Positions 1-10,329 of a stretch of 64,000 bases of DNA are shown here, one piece after another. Under the pieces are notes generated by a model. That model was given only the letters and a program-made list of their open reading frames with translations, was not told the DNA's origin and searched no databases. Location: NCBI RefSeq assembly GCF_902459465.1, contig NC_047082.1:2046001-2110000 (forward strand). The letters run 5' to 3'. This DNA comes from Asterias rubens. Lineage: Eukaryota > Echinodermata > Asteroidea > Forcipulatida > Asteriidae. The stretch's first letter is position 1; each line of letters opens with the position of its first letter. Both the position numbers and the translations under genes were made by a program.

Positions 1-2465
1 TTCGGAAGTAACATCTATGATACTATAATAATTACTATAGATCACCATCCTACTTGTAGCCACGTTGGAAGCTTGTTGCCTGTTTTGCAAAATGTGTTTG
101 TCTGATATAACACATTGTACTTTTTTTTGCATTTATCGACTGCTTGGTTCAACCTGCTGATGTTTTATTACATAGTGTCTGTGGACAATAAAAACACCTG
201 CTAGATTCTTATTAATAATAGTGAAGGGGTTATTACTTATTAGGAGTAATCAAACAAGTGACATTTACTGAAACTCTTACTTTAAGATATAAACTAATTT
301 ATTGCAAAGCTTCCATTTTGGGGAGAGAGTAACTTTGGCCTAAATTTAAGCAAAACATTAAGTCAATCACCAGACATTATCCATGTTCCAGAGGACAAAA
401 AACCAAACACTTTCGATCTTGGCTGTGCTCCGTGGTCATAATGGGTTGACGTTGTAGCCGCGTCCTTCGCAATTTTGCTTTAGCTGCGAGTAAGGACGAT
501 TAGCCCCCCCCCCCCAAAGTATTATTACTGCGTATGAAATAATGTCCGCCGGACGGTTTTGCATATGCAATCGTTTCCGCCCGGACGCTGCATAATGCAA
601 TTGTGTCCGCCCGGACACATCTGCATATGCAGTTGTGTCCGCCCCGTGCAAAGCCGTCCATGCAGTAAATTAAACGCCCTTGGTCGACGGAACACGTTCG
701 CCATTTTTTAAAAAGCTACAAATAAGTGCATGTCATGAATAACATGTGAAATGTTCGGCCGTTGGGTATTCGCTGCAATCGTTAAATACGCGAATATTCA
801 TGCTGCATATCTACTGGTCCAGTGCATGCACGCTCGCTTACGCACGCACATACATGTACACATTCATGTACATGTCAGCCGGACGGTTTTCGCATAGCCC
901 CGGACACGATTGCATATGCAAAAGTGTCCGGAGCGGACAGTATTGCATGGCGGACACAATTGCATCTGACACCGGCCACAACAACGCAAACTTAATGCCA
1001 ATTTTTTTGGGGGCGTACAGTCTATGTTGGGCCCAGACCACAAGTAAAAGCAGTATGAAGTCCTCTTTAAGTTTACGGTTCCCAACTCCCCGTGGCGAAG
1101 CCGTGCATTATTATTTTCTTATGTTGTAGGTGGGGCGGGGGTCAAGCGGAGGCTATACTTTAATATATCGAACCCCATGGGCGGGGGGGGGGGGTGGTTG
1201 CAAGAGGGCACAGGTTTACTCCTACCTAATAACTCTTCTTTCTACGAGTCCAACATTTGACACATGGTTTATGGCAACTTTGTTATTTCATTACAGTCAC
1301 CTTTTCCCCCCTGTGGATCGCGAGTTGTAATATCTTTCTGAAGTGGCTACTGGGCTTACCCGTGTCGTTGTTAAAGAGGGCACATACGCAGAAATTGTAG
1401 GTTGGTTAGTATAGTGCCGTGTTACATGAATAGATAGGCTTGTATAGGCTTTAAAATCTAGTGGCGTAACATGAAGGGGCGTGACAGCCCCCCCCCCCCC
1501 GCTCAGAACCCTTTCACCAACATGAGGTTAACCAAAATAATTACAACATATTTGCGCAAAACTTAATGGAATAGTTCGATACGCAAAATAACTCTCGAGG
1601 TGAGTACTTTTGGTATGCTTTTACCGCCACTGTGGACTCTAAATAAACCACACAAATTGCGTTGTTCTGAGACAAAAAGGGATGAAAACTCACCTGAAGT
1701 CTTCAGTGCGTGTAACATTAAGCCTACAGCTCAATACAGCGCACTATGAACTCCAATCTCCAAGCTAGCTGTCTCAAAAGAGTAGAGCTAGCTGGAGATC
1801 TTCATGTCCGCGTGTTGTGTGAGCGTACATTTTCCCCGTAACTAGGTGGTGCGCGCGCGTTCGGTTATGGTAACAGTAACGACAACCTTGTTGTCATAGA
1901 ATATCTGCATGCATTTAAAGTACAGTTCTCTATCAAGGGAAACGAAATACAACAACGAGAGAATTGGGTTCAATCTCTTGCCAATAATTCCCTTGTGACG
2001 TCACTGAGGGTATGTTTTGTTTAGCTTGGCGCGATTTGCGTTCCAAGCACAGATGAAAGGTGTTTGCCTCGTCTACGAAAAGGCAGCGCCGTAGCGTCGT
2101 GTCTACGCAAGAAGGTTACATGGCAGTAGGGGCCTTTGCGACCTTTTCCATGGCTCACCGGAAGTACAACTTTTTGCCACAGCAGAAAAGCTCTTATACT
2201 ATTGTATAAAAGTTTTTACTAGAAGAAAAAAAAAAAAAAAGTTTTTAATTTTCATACAATGACTTAATTATAAACGAATGACAGAAAATCACGAACAAAT
2301 TTGTACAGACACTCATTTTCATTGAAATACATTTTTTGACAGGTACATCATTTTCGGGCACATGATGATTTTACATTGTAATTTTATAAAGCAGACTGAT
2401 ATATACCTCCCTAGATAAAAATCACTGTGTTTGTATTGTTTGTATTTGAAAGTTTCAGACCCATT
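1..2465. other. Intergenic DNA, no gene supported
   Basis: Open frames here are short, lack family motifs and are not joined by convincing splice sites. The stretch contains homopolymer runs of C or G near 504-515, 1180-1192 and 1490-1500, a palindrome-rich motif cluster at 541-970 described separately, and a GC-richer patch at about 1960-2170 that includes a CRE-like TGACGTCA. The GC-rich patch could be a promoter or part of a dispersed repeat; nothing downstream decides between them. Confidence 0.6.
541..970. repeat. Cluster of CCGGAC and GCATATGCA palindromic motifs
   Basis: Two blocks, about 541-645 and 868-970, carry repeated copies of a composite motif. One half is GTCCGCCCGGAC or a close variant and the other is the near-palindrome TTGCATATGCAA. 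Copies are degenerate and irregularly spaced, so this is not a simple minisatellite. Both halves are self-complementary, so the block could fold or bind dimeric proteins, but no function can be assigned from the sequence. Confidence 0.6.
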
Positions 2466-2728
2466 TTAAAGTCACCTTGAAGTGTTTTTTTTTTCAAAAT
2501 AAAGCTTTTGTCACTAATATATGTGTTTTGATGAGTGGAATGTGAATAAACAGTTAGCTAAGGTTTACAAAAATCAGTTTTTATGTTATTTACAAATTTA
2601 AAAGTAGACCCCGACCCGAGAGGGCGCTGTTCGTGACGTCAATCGAGGCAGACTTTGCCTGTAATGCGTAGAGTAAACACGGACCAAATCGTGAGTTTGT
2701 ACGTTTAAAAAAAAAAAGGTGACTTTAA
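2466..2728. mobile_element. TTAA-flanked MITE, family A (AGTCACCTT ends)
   Basis: The element starts at TTAA (2466-2469) followed by AGTCACCTTG and ends with AAGGTGACT followed by TTAA (2725-2728). Ends are perfect inverted repeats, and the 4-bp TTAA duplication is the target preference of piggyBac-type transposases. There is no open frame for a transposase, so it is non-autonomous. A longer relative lies at 11305-11802 and shares the internal GACCCGAGAGGGCGCTG segment in opposite orientation. Its right TTAA is shared with the next element. Confidence 0.75.
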
Positions 2729-3087
2729 AGCCATTGGACCCTTTCGGTTCAGAAAAAAAAAATAAAAGTTCACAGATTTACAAATAACTTACAGGGTTTA
2801 CAGAAGGCAATGGTGAAAGACTTCTCTTGAAATATTATTCCATGAACAAATGCTTTACTTTTTGAGAAAACAGCAAAACAATATAAAATTACGGATTTAT
2901 TTTAAACACATGTCATGACACGGCGAAACGCGCGGAAACAAGGGTGGGTTTTTCCGTTGTTTTCTCCCGACTCCGATGACCGATTGAGCCGTAATTTTCA
3001 CAGGTTTGTTATTTGATATAGAAGTTGTGGTACACAAAGTGTGGGCCTTGGACAACACTGTTTACCGAAAGGGTCCAATGGCTTTAA
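2725..3087. mobile_element. TTAA-flanked MITE, family B (AGCCATTGGACCC ends)
   Basis: Inverted ends AGCCATTGGACCCTTTCGGT and ACCGAAAGGGTCCAATGGCT abut TTAA at 2725-2728 and 3084-3087. The interior is AT-rich with no coding frame. It sits head to tail with the family A element and uses the same TTAA, so one inserted into the target duplication left by the other. Confidence 0.75.
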
Positions 3088-4929
3088 GACACGATTTTGC
3101 AACGAGACTTTCATGCAAGGTCTTTCGTTTACCTTGACCACCTTCTTGAACCCAAGGTTTACATTATTCCTGACTATTGATTAAGTAAGCATTCTCATGG
3201 ATTTGATGTCTCAAGATAGGTCTAGAAAAAAAAACCATATTACCTGTTGTTGATCGGTCTGGTTGTGACAACACTTTTAGTCGTCGACTTCCGATGGGAT
3301 GTCCATCAAAATAGACAAAATCTGATCAAATGTTTCGCAATCACCAAACAGACAGACCGCCCTCTGACTGGCAAGCAATGGTAAACTCAGAGTCGAATGT
3401 TGGTATAATATCCAATGCTAATGTGATATAGCATACCCCGCTCCAGGGAACCCCATCATACATGAGTGTATACACTCAACAAGTTATGTGTATGTACATG
3501 TACGCTTGCTACGTTGGGTATAATGGCGTAGAGCGTCAGCGTTGCTATGGTTACATTTTTCAGGAAATTATAATTGCAATGAGGATTATGTTCGTTTATC
3601 GTACACTAATTCCAATGGTATTATTATCAACTAGTCACAGTTCAGTTTCTGTCGTCAATTTTGCTCGAAGCAACACCTGTTTATAATGTCCTTATGATGG
3701 GCTGCTGGTCGTGTATGGCTGTGAATGTATCGATGGTAGTCCTTGCAACCTGGTCTTTTTAATATAAAAAATGAACATTGCTTTAAACAACAACTATGTA
3801 GTTATTTTTACGTTTGTCATCACTGAAAATTAGGACTAAACATTCAGATTGTTAGTCAAGAGAGCCCCATGGTACAGATATTAAATTCAATTCAATTCTT
3901 ACTTCCACATGTAACAGTTCCCTGCATGGAATTCCAAGCTTGGCGTGGTTTGTTTCTCATGTTTAGCTTGCATACCTAAATCATTCTTATGAAGGTTTTG
4001 GAACCATGTTTCATATGGAAATAATAACATTATAATAGATGAAATTATACGAGAAAGACATTGCTGTAATAAGATTGGTTGCTACAAACTTTATTCTGAG
4101 ATTAAAATAACCACAAACAACTTTGAATAATTAATTATCATTGTCACATTGGAATAAAATTTCCAATATGGTAGCAGTAAGCTGTGCATTTAGTTTTTAG
4201 AGACATTTTGATAATATCCTATTTGACATAAAAAAAAAGAGAAAAAAAGAAGTGCAATTTCGTTTTTCAAATGTTTAAAACTTAAATGCGATGTTTAATT
4301 TAATGACAAATGGTGATAATCTGAACTGTACAAAAGAGAGAAAGATAGAGAGAGAGACCAAACACATTTTAATTTCGTTGAGTTTTTTTATTAAAGAAAT
4401 ATTATTATTGCAGAGAAACACAATCCCAAGGCACTTAACGTGAACCGAAATGGCTGCCTATAAATCAGGAATTGAACAGCGTGCTGCAAATAACATTATT
4501 TCACTTATAAAGAAGAAAGACGAATTGCTGTTAATCATTAACTTTGTCATTCCTCGCACTTTGAACCCAATGAGGAATAGTGTGATCGACACTTATGTAA
4601 ACCTGAGCTTGCCCATTATAAATTACATATCCTTGATCTAAAGGTTGCGCTTAATAATTGGATTGAGTCTTGGTGTTTGTGGTCGGTTGTTAACCAAAGT
4701 TTAGTCTTGGGTTCCTGGAACCGTTTGATTGCTTTATAACGTAAATATTACAATAACACCAACCGGTATAAAACTGACCAGTATATATTTAGTTTCAGGT
4801 AGAAATATAGATATCTCTTCAAATCTTTAGCGGTAATGCCTATGGGACAAATAATCCGTATAATTTGAGAAACGTTTTGTGCAGAAACGTTTCTCAGATT
4901 TAAACGCCTTTTCTTCTTCTAATTTTCTC
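3088..4929. other. Intergenic DNA, nothing recognised
   Basis: AT-rich sequence with short unrelated open frames only. No splice-supported exon, tandem array or strong hairpin was seen. Confidence 0.55.
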
Positions 4930-5271
4930 TTAAAGGCAGTGGACACTATTGGTAATTGTCTAAGACTAGCCTTCACAGTTGGTGTATCTCAACATATGCA
5001 TACAATAACAAACCTGTGAAAATTTGAGCTCAATCGGTCATCGAAGTTGTGTGCGTTTAGATGGTTGATTTCGAGACCTCAAGTTCTAAATCTGAGGTCT
5101 CGAAATCAAATTCGTGGAAAATTACTTCTTTCTCGAAAACTATGGCACTTCAGAGAGAGCCGTTTCTCACAATGTTTTTTACCATCAATCTCTCCCCATT
5201 ACTCGTCACCATGAAAGGTGTTATGCCAATAATTATTTTGAGTAATTACCAATAGTGTCCACTGTCTTTAA
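4930..5271. mobile_element. TTAA-flanked MITE, family C (AGGCAGTGGACAC ends)
   Basis: TTAA at 4930-4933 is followed by AGGCAGTGGACACTATTGG, and CCAATAGTGTCCACTGTCT precedes TTAA at 5268-5271. An internal hairpin around GAGACCTCA and TGAGGTCTC lies near 5080-5105. Further family C copies in the window are 40442-40760, 62846-63327 and a fragment at about 34385-34490. The short frame at 5061-5255 is translation of this repeat, not a gene. Confidence 0.8.
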
Positions 5272-5932
5272 TAGGTATCGTTTCTCAAAACACTTAAACA
5301 ACAGCTGCAATGCGGCTTACCAAAAGTAATTATATCCAAATTAATAGCAACTATACAAACACATATCAATTTATGCTCAAACTCTAATATCTTATTTTAT
5401 GGAAAAACAAGAGCAACAATTTCTATATCTAAACATACATTTTGACTAAATATGCTGATGTTTTTAAACGTTGTCTACATGCTGAGATCCTTTGCAAATT
5501 AATCGGATGTTTTTGTTACTTTGGATTTTACCGCTCATTCGATATTAGGAACCCATCTTATCACGAGCCAGCTATTTCAGTAATTGTCCAGTTACAAAAG
5601 AGTCATCAAAGAATAATTAAAATGAAGATAGAGTATAGACCTTTATCACGGTGTGGTCATCTTGATTTAACTCCATTCCAACTCATTGTAACCAAACTAA
5701 GGCTGGACATAATAATAGTTTGGTGCCATTATTACCTTCAGATTGTAGTTTTGAACATGTGCTTTAATTAAATCTATAGTAGGCCTATGGCTAATTCCAA
5801 ACCTTTGCTTAGGCTCCTGATTCTGGAGTCTACCTCGAGGATTGAAAACATCTTAAACAAAAATCGTTGAGTATATTTGAAGAGTCACTGGCAATGTGGA
5901 TAAATCATCGGGCGTAGTTCTCGCTATTCTCA
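5272..5932. other. Intergenic; 3' flank of the MS4A-like gene
   Basis: No supported coding exon. A 109-residue open frame on the plus strand (5442-5771) starts at a non-ATG codon and shows no motif. On the minus strand an ATTAAA hexamer at 5763-5768 lies about 165 bp past the stop codon of the MS4A-like gene and is a possible polyadenylation signal. Confidence 0.45.
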
Positions 5933-5958
5933 CTAAAAACCACCTTTCTCTCCACCTG
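5933..5958 (-). CDS. MS4A-like gene, coding exon 6 (stop)
   Basis: After an acceptor with a TTTATTTACTCAG tract, 26 nt complete a phase-1 codon and encode GGEKGGF followed by TAG. The fit of phase, acceptor and immediate stop supports it, but the exon is tiny and so less certain than the others. Confidence 0.55.
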
Positions 5959-8900
5959 CTGAGTAAATAAAAATTACCATGACAAAAATAAGTATCTGAA
6001 GTGAATCGAGGAAAATCTAATGATAAAAGCAAAAATAAACATTTTGTTGTAAACTGCCTAATAGGTCTAATTGTGTGTTTGACGACTGTGAGACCCATTT
6101 AAAATGAATTGTCTTCGTTGAGGTAAAGCTGCTTGCTTAAAATGCTACCATTTAATATTAGTTTTGATCTCGCAAGATAAAAATCTGTAATACTTTTTTT
6201 CTTGTGACTTCGATGACCAATTGAGCTTAAACTTTCCCTCTTTTTATTATATATTCATTTAATTTTGCTGTACGTTTGGTCACTTAAAGTGGTTTTCACA
6301 TATAACGGAATACAAGATCTGCAAATAAATAAAAAGCAGTAAACAATGAAAATATTGACCCAGTAACAAGAAGTCGGTCTGCTTGAGTCAGCATATTATC
6401 ACTGCACACGAGGACTCTACACTTACCAGAATACGCAGGCGGGTTTTGTGTGTTGGGTGGGTACGTTGGGTTTTGCATGTAACCAACTGGAGCACCTTGG
6501 GTTGGCGGCTGTGAGGCATACATGTTGGGTTGGTCTTGTTGTTGGTAACTCATCTTTAAAACAATACACAAAATGATCACTCAGTTTTGCCTTTTCCTAA
6601 AGCACAACCTGAAACTTGCCCCTGTTATTATCAGGGAAAGAATGGAAATATTCGTGGTGCACTTTTACTGTTTGCATTTTAGAACCCTCCGTCGTTCCTC
6701 ACAGGAAGTCCAAGTTCGTCACAGTGTTGGAAGACACACGAGTAATACGTAGTTCTAGTAATGTTCAAACTATTTTTTGTTTGTTTGTGAATAAAATTAC
6801 CGTAATCTGCGGTTCGTTCAATGTCAGGCCACAGTGAACAGCGGAGATTATAGCGATGACCACTTCAGCCAGACTAACCAGACCAGTGATGGCATCTGCT
6901 GCTGCCGGACCCCCATAGCCAAGCTGTTTAGATTAAATAAACATACAGATATAACGCGGTTTTGTCCATATCGAGATATGATTGACAGCATGTTGTAAGA
7001 TGTTGAAGGAAACGTATATGCTTTGGTTTTTTGAGCCGTTCGATTGGTTTAATCTTCCATAGATGTATAATGCAATATAACTAACGTGTGAAAAATTCTT
7101 TTCAAAGGATGATTTTATACATAAAAAATTGCAAAAAATCTGGGGTGATTATGTCAAAGCAGGAAAATAATTCGTAGTTTGATTACACAATCTGAGAGAC
7201 GTTACTGTTAGTAACGATTTTGAGATTTTGGGGATAGCAACTGATATATTTATCATTACCCCTACCTCAAAGTGAAATGATTCTGAGAATGCTTTATACT
7301 ATCGGAAGTTACCCCTTCCAAATACCAAGTAAGTTGCGAGCCGTGTACTTGTTCATTATAGTTTGCCTAGGTGTTTGTATAGAGGTTATTTAGCCTGTAC
7401 AAATAAATAATAAAATGCCTCCAAACTGTAGTGAAAGTGACAACTAAACAACATCGATACTGTCATAGTGTTTTCTTTAACTTAAAGGAACACGTTACCT
7501 TGGATCGGACGAGTTGGTCTATAAAAAAGCGTTTGTAACCGTTTGTTATAAAATGCATATGGTTGGAAAGATGTTTGAAAAGCAGAATACAATGATCAAC
7601 ACAAATTTGCCTCGAAATTGCGTGGTTTTCCTTTTCTTTGCGACATAAACACGGTCGGCCATTTACGGGAGTCAAAAAGTTGACCCCCATAAATGGCCGA
7701 CCGTGTTAGTCGACGAGGTAAAAGGAAAACCGTGCAATTTCAAGGCATGTTTGTGTGGATCATTGTATTCTACTTTAACAACATCTTTCTACTCATATGC
7801 ATTCTATAACAAACGGTTACAAACGCTTTTCAAAGACCAACTCGACCGATCCAAGGCAACATGTTCCTTTAATACGTGAAACCTATTTTCCTCTTTCAAA
7901 AAAATCTGTGGTATTTTAATAAAGTAACCAGGTCATTGTTTTGGACCATACTTACGTGGGTAAGGTTTAAACCAAACGCTGCGATGTAAATGGCAAAACT
8001 GACCACGGCCACCAACGCTGCAAGAATACACATCACCAGGCCAGCGATAGCCTGAAAATTGCAACAAAAACAATTCAAACCAATAAACATTATTTCCTTT
8101 TTGTTCTTTTTTTTACGAGATTGTTTCACTTGTTGAAAACGTTTGTTATGAAATGCATATGGTTTAATAGAAAGATGTTTTAAAAGTAGAATATATTGAT
8201 CCACAAAAGTATCACTAAAAAATGCACGGTTTTCATTTTACGTTGCGAACTAACACGGTCGGCCATTTATATGGCCGACCGTGTTAGTCGACGAGGTAAA
8301 AAGAAAACCACGCAATTTCGAGGCATATTTGTGTAGAGCATTGTATTCTACTTTTACAACATCTTTCTAACCATAACGATTTTATAACAATCGGTTTTCA
8401 AGGACCAACTCGACCGATCCAAGGCAACGTGTTCCTTTAAAGACAGTTAAAAAACACCGTAATATGTGACTTGTTCCGTTCCTTGTAAATTCTAGGTCAT
8501 GGATTTAAACAGAAGATAAGCACAGACAAATCTTGCTGAACAGAAACTGTTTACATTGTTGCAACTTTTGCCCCGCTCATTTTTGGCACAGCTTGCTAAG
8601 CAGTATTTTCTGCTTAAAAGCTTTATGAAATTTGGGCTTTGGTACTGGGCCATTTTTTTGTGACATCTGACGTCACTCACTTCGTGGCTCATGAGTAATG
8701 CATGATACCGGCCTTAACTTAAACTTATTCCTTACCAATCCTTTGCTTGCAGGTACAGACTTCGCCGTCAGAAGCACGAGGATCCCAGCTGGCAGATAAA
8801 ACTGGAAAAGAATGGAAATTTAAAAGGAAACTGGTTGCTCTCAAGGTAGGACAAACCAGTATTTTGGCCTTGGGTCCTCTTGATAGACCTTCCTTTAAAA

Positions 8901-9490
8901 CAACAATTTGTCAAGAAGAGCTAGGCCATTGTGTCTTGTGCAAATTGGATTCGATCCAAATTAGTATAGACTTGCCCAGTCTTTCTGAGTCAGCCTCAAA
9001 ATCAGTCGATGTAGCGCCCTCTACCTTAAGTACTTATGATAAAAATAAATATTATTGTTTAAAAACAATAATATTTGTCATACATATATTGGTATGGGTT
9101 GAATTTAGTGGGGTGCCCCCTGAAGGCCCCTATCTCATCTCAACACTGGTTGTTTAATTTACGTTTCGAAAAGTAATTCAAAGTCCCTTAGAATGAGTAG
9201 GCGTTTGATTTCTTTCATATAGCTTGGACCTCCTTCACTTCGAAATTACAACAAATATTGTTGTGGTTCTTACTCACCAATATACCTCCCCATATAGCAG
9301 ACGCCAGAGAGTTACATGCATACCATACAAGACAATCAGCCAATCCACAAGCAGCCGAAACTCCACTTAAAATGATTTGGAGAATACCAAGTATACGCAA
9401 TCTCCCGGAGTACTTGCTTCGTTGATTTGCCCCTGCCACAGAGGCAGGTGGAATGGGCACAGTTTGCACCTGAATTTGAGGACCTTGCAT
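5933..9490 (-). CDS. MS4A (CD20)-like four-transmembrane protein, 6 coding exons
   Basis: Joined exons are 9490-9278, 8801-8736, 8051-7956, 6923-6801, 6553-6427 and 5958-5933, encoding 216 aa with every junction in frame (phases 0, 0, 0, 0, 1). Four hydrophobic helices fall at about residues 34-52, 64-83, 94-116 and 133-156. The N-terminus is short and cytoplasmic; the C-tail (from 167) is rich in P, Q and Y and includes NPPAYS. The LGILQIIL start of TM1 and the WGGIL to AGILVLL stretch of TM2 resemble the membrane-spanning 4-domain A family, whose members act as plasma-membrane signalling or channel-associated proteins. The specific role here is unknown. The family call rests on topology and motif resemblance; another tetraspan family is possible. 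A foldback repeat sits in intron 3 just upstream of exon 3 and another in intron 2. Confidence 0.75.
6427..6553 (-). CDS. MS4A-like gene, coding exon 5 (proline-rich tail)
   Basis: Acceptor tttaaag precedes ATGAGTTACC and donor gtaagt follows TATTCTG (phase 1). The 42 codons encode a P/Q/Y-rich tail with MYASQPP, PTYPP and NPPAY motifs, which could bind WW or SH3 domains. The first codon happens to be ATG but the exon reads in frame from exon 4. Confidence 0.7.
6801..6923 (-). CDS. MS4A-like gene, coding exon 4 (TM4)
   Basis: Acceptor ctaaacag precedes CTTGGCTATG and donor gtaatt follows ACG. The 41 codons encode an LGYGG loop, then TM4 (ITGLVSLAEVVIAIISAV) and the start of the cytoplasmic tail. 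Phase 0 at both ends. Confidence 0.75.
7482..7872. mobile_element. TTAA-flanked foldback MITE, family D
   Basis: Nearly the whole element is an inverted repeat. The ends AGGAACACGTTACCTTGG and CCAAGGCAACATGTTCCT abut TTAA at 7482-7485 and 7869-7872, and the centre is a hairpin of GGTCGGCCATTTA around GACCCCC. It lies in intron 3 of the MS4A-like gene. Other copies are at 8138-8440 and 41552-41939. Confidence 0.8.
7956..8051 (-). CDS. MS4A-like gene, coding exon 3 (TM3)
   Basis: Acceptor ttttcag precedes GCTATCGCT and donor gtaagt follows CAC. The 32 codons encode one long hydrophobic helix (AIAGLVMCILAALVAVVSF) and the start of the second extracellular loop. Both borders are phase 0. Confidence 0.75.
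8138..8440. mobile_element. Truncated family D foldback MITE
   Basis: The right end (CCAAGGCAACGTGTTCCT then TTAA at 8437-8440) is intact but the left end lacks the first part of the terminal repeat. It lies in intron 2 of the MS4A-like gene, just upstream of exon 3. Confidence 0.7.
8736..8801 (-). CDS. MS4A-like gene, coding exon 2 (66 nt, TM2)
   Basis: This short exon was found by looking for the missing half of TM2. The acceptor is a pyrimidine-rich run ending in ccag and the donor is TTG followed by gtaagg. It encodes 22 residues, FYLPAGILVLLTAK then SVPASKGL, in phase 0 at both ends. It completes TM2 and supplies the short basic loop expected before TM3. Without it TM2 and TM3 would be fused. 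Confidence 0.7.
9278..9490 (-). CDS. MS4A-like gene, coding exon 1 (start and TM1)
   Basis: ATG at 9490-9488 opens 71 codons: a 30-residue cytoplasmic N-terminus (MQGPQIQVQTVPIPP...), TM1, an extracellular stretch with W-Y-A-C, and the start of TM2 (AIWGGIL). The donor is TTG followed by gtgagt at 9277, phase 0. A 5'UTR acceptor may lie at about 9545. Confidence 0.75.
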
Positions 9491-10051
9491 CGCTGGTTGA
9501 TGTTAGTTCCTTCCGTTGTTGTGTAATGGTACTGGTTGGTGTCCCTAATGTCAAAGTTATGGTTTGATTCTGTGGATGAAAAGTTTGACACAATTTTGAG
9601 TTTCCTCAATTGTTCATTCAATACATTAGCGAGGCATCTGGGGTGGGCAGTCCTTTGCACATCTAATGTGTGCCAACGGTGTCGGTGTGGCAGGAGATTG
9701 TGTACCCCCGCCCCCCTCCCCGGAGATTCTGTTCCCCCATAGTTCACCATAATGAGACAGAAACCTTCAGGAGACAGATTTCCCTTATACGACACTGTTC
9801 TGAATCCTGTTGCAGTGTTTATAACTGAGTAATTATAAACAGAAACTTTACTGCAAAAACAGCCGAGTTTTTACTTTTATGGGGACATGGATTTTTGACT
9901 CGTATTCCTAAATTGGGGACGATCTCATTTCAAGCACACTTCTCGTTTAAGCTTAAGTAACAAAATCTTAAATCTTTCTTAAAATAATGATTATACAAAA
10001 CAATTTAAAGAAAAAATATATACAAAACAGAGCGAAATAAATTATACTCAC

Positions 10052-10095
10052 GTCAGCGCTCCTCCGTATAGTTCGGTGTGTTGATTCTGACTGAA
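10052..10095 (-). other. Probable non-coding first exon of the MS4A-like gene
   Basis: A strong donor (GCTGAC then gtgagtat) lies at 10052-10045 on the minus strand, about 70 bp downstream of a TATA-like box. Transcription would begin near 10095. This would be a short 5'UTR exon spliced to a second UTR segment near 9544. Inferred from signals only. Confidence 0.4.
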
Positions 10096-10121
10096 CGACC
10101 TAAACATTGTACAATGTGCTG

Positions 10122-10129
10122 CTTTATAT
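10122..10129 (-). promoter_or_regulatory. TATA-like box for the MS4A-like gene
   Basis: Minus-strand ATATAAAG is placed about 30 bp upstream of a possible initiator (TTCAGT near 10090) and upstream of a good splice donor. A plus-strand TATAAAAA at 10311-10318 faces the other way but has no assigned gene. Confidence 0.4.
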
Positions 10130-10329
10130 TCAACACATAGCAACGTCACCCAGAAAACTCTGGAAAATATTATGCGAATATGTCTGACAATGATGGATCG
10201 TGTGTAATTATTAACTTGTAAGGCGCTCGTGAGCAATCTGTTTACTCTTCATGGTTAATTTTTATCAAACAATGACCTGCTTTCCCAGAGGTTACTCAAC
10301 GAACTTTCAGTATAAAAAGTGATTTATAA

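Noticed and set aside
746-1129. 127-residue plus-strand frame
   Set aside because: It crosses the palindrome cluster and a poly-T/poly-G region, and overlaps several antisense frames of equal quality.
5442-5771. 109-residue plus-strand frame
   Set aside because: Non-ATG start, no motif, no splice partner, AT-rich composition like its surroundings.
9367-9795. 142-residue minus-strand frame overlapping MS4A-like exon 1
   Set aside because: It is the out-of-frame shadow of the exon and its 5'UTR; the exon-1 frame alone shows TM1 and a good donor.
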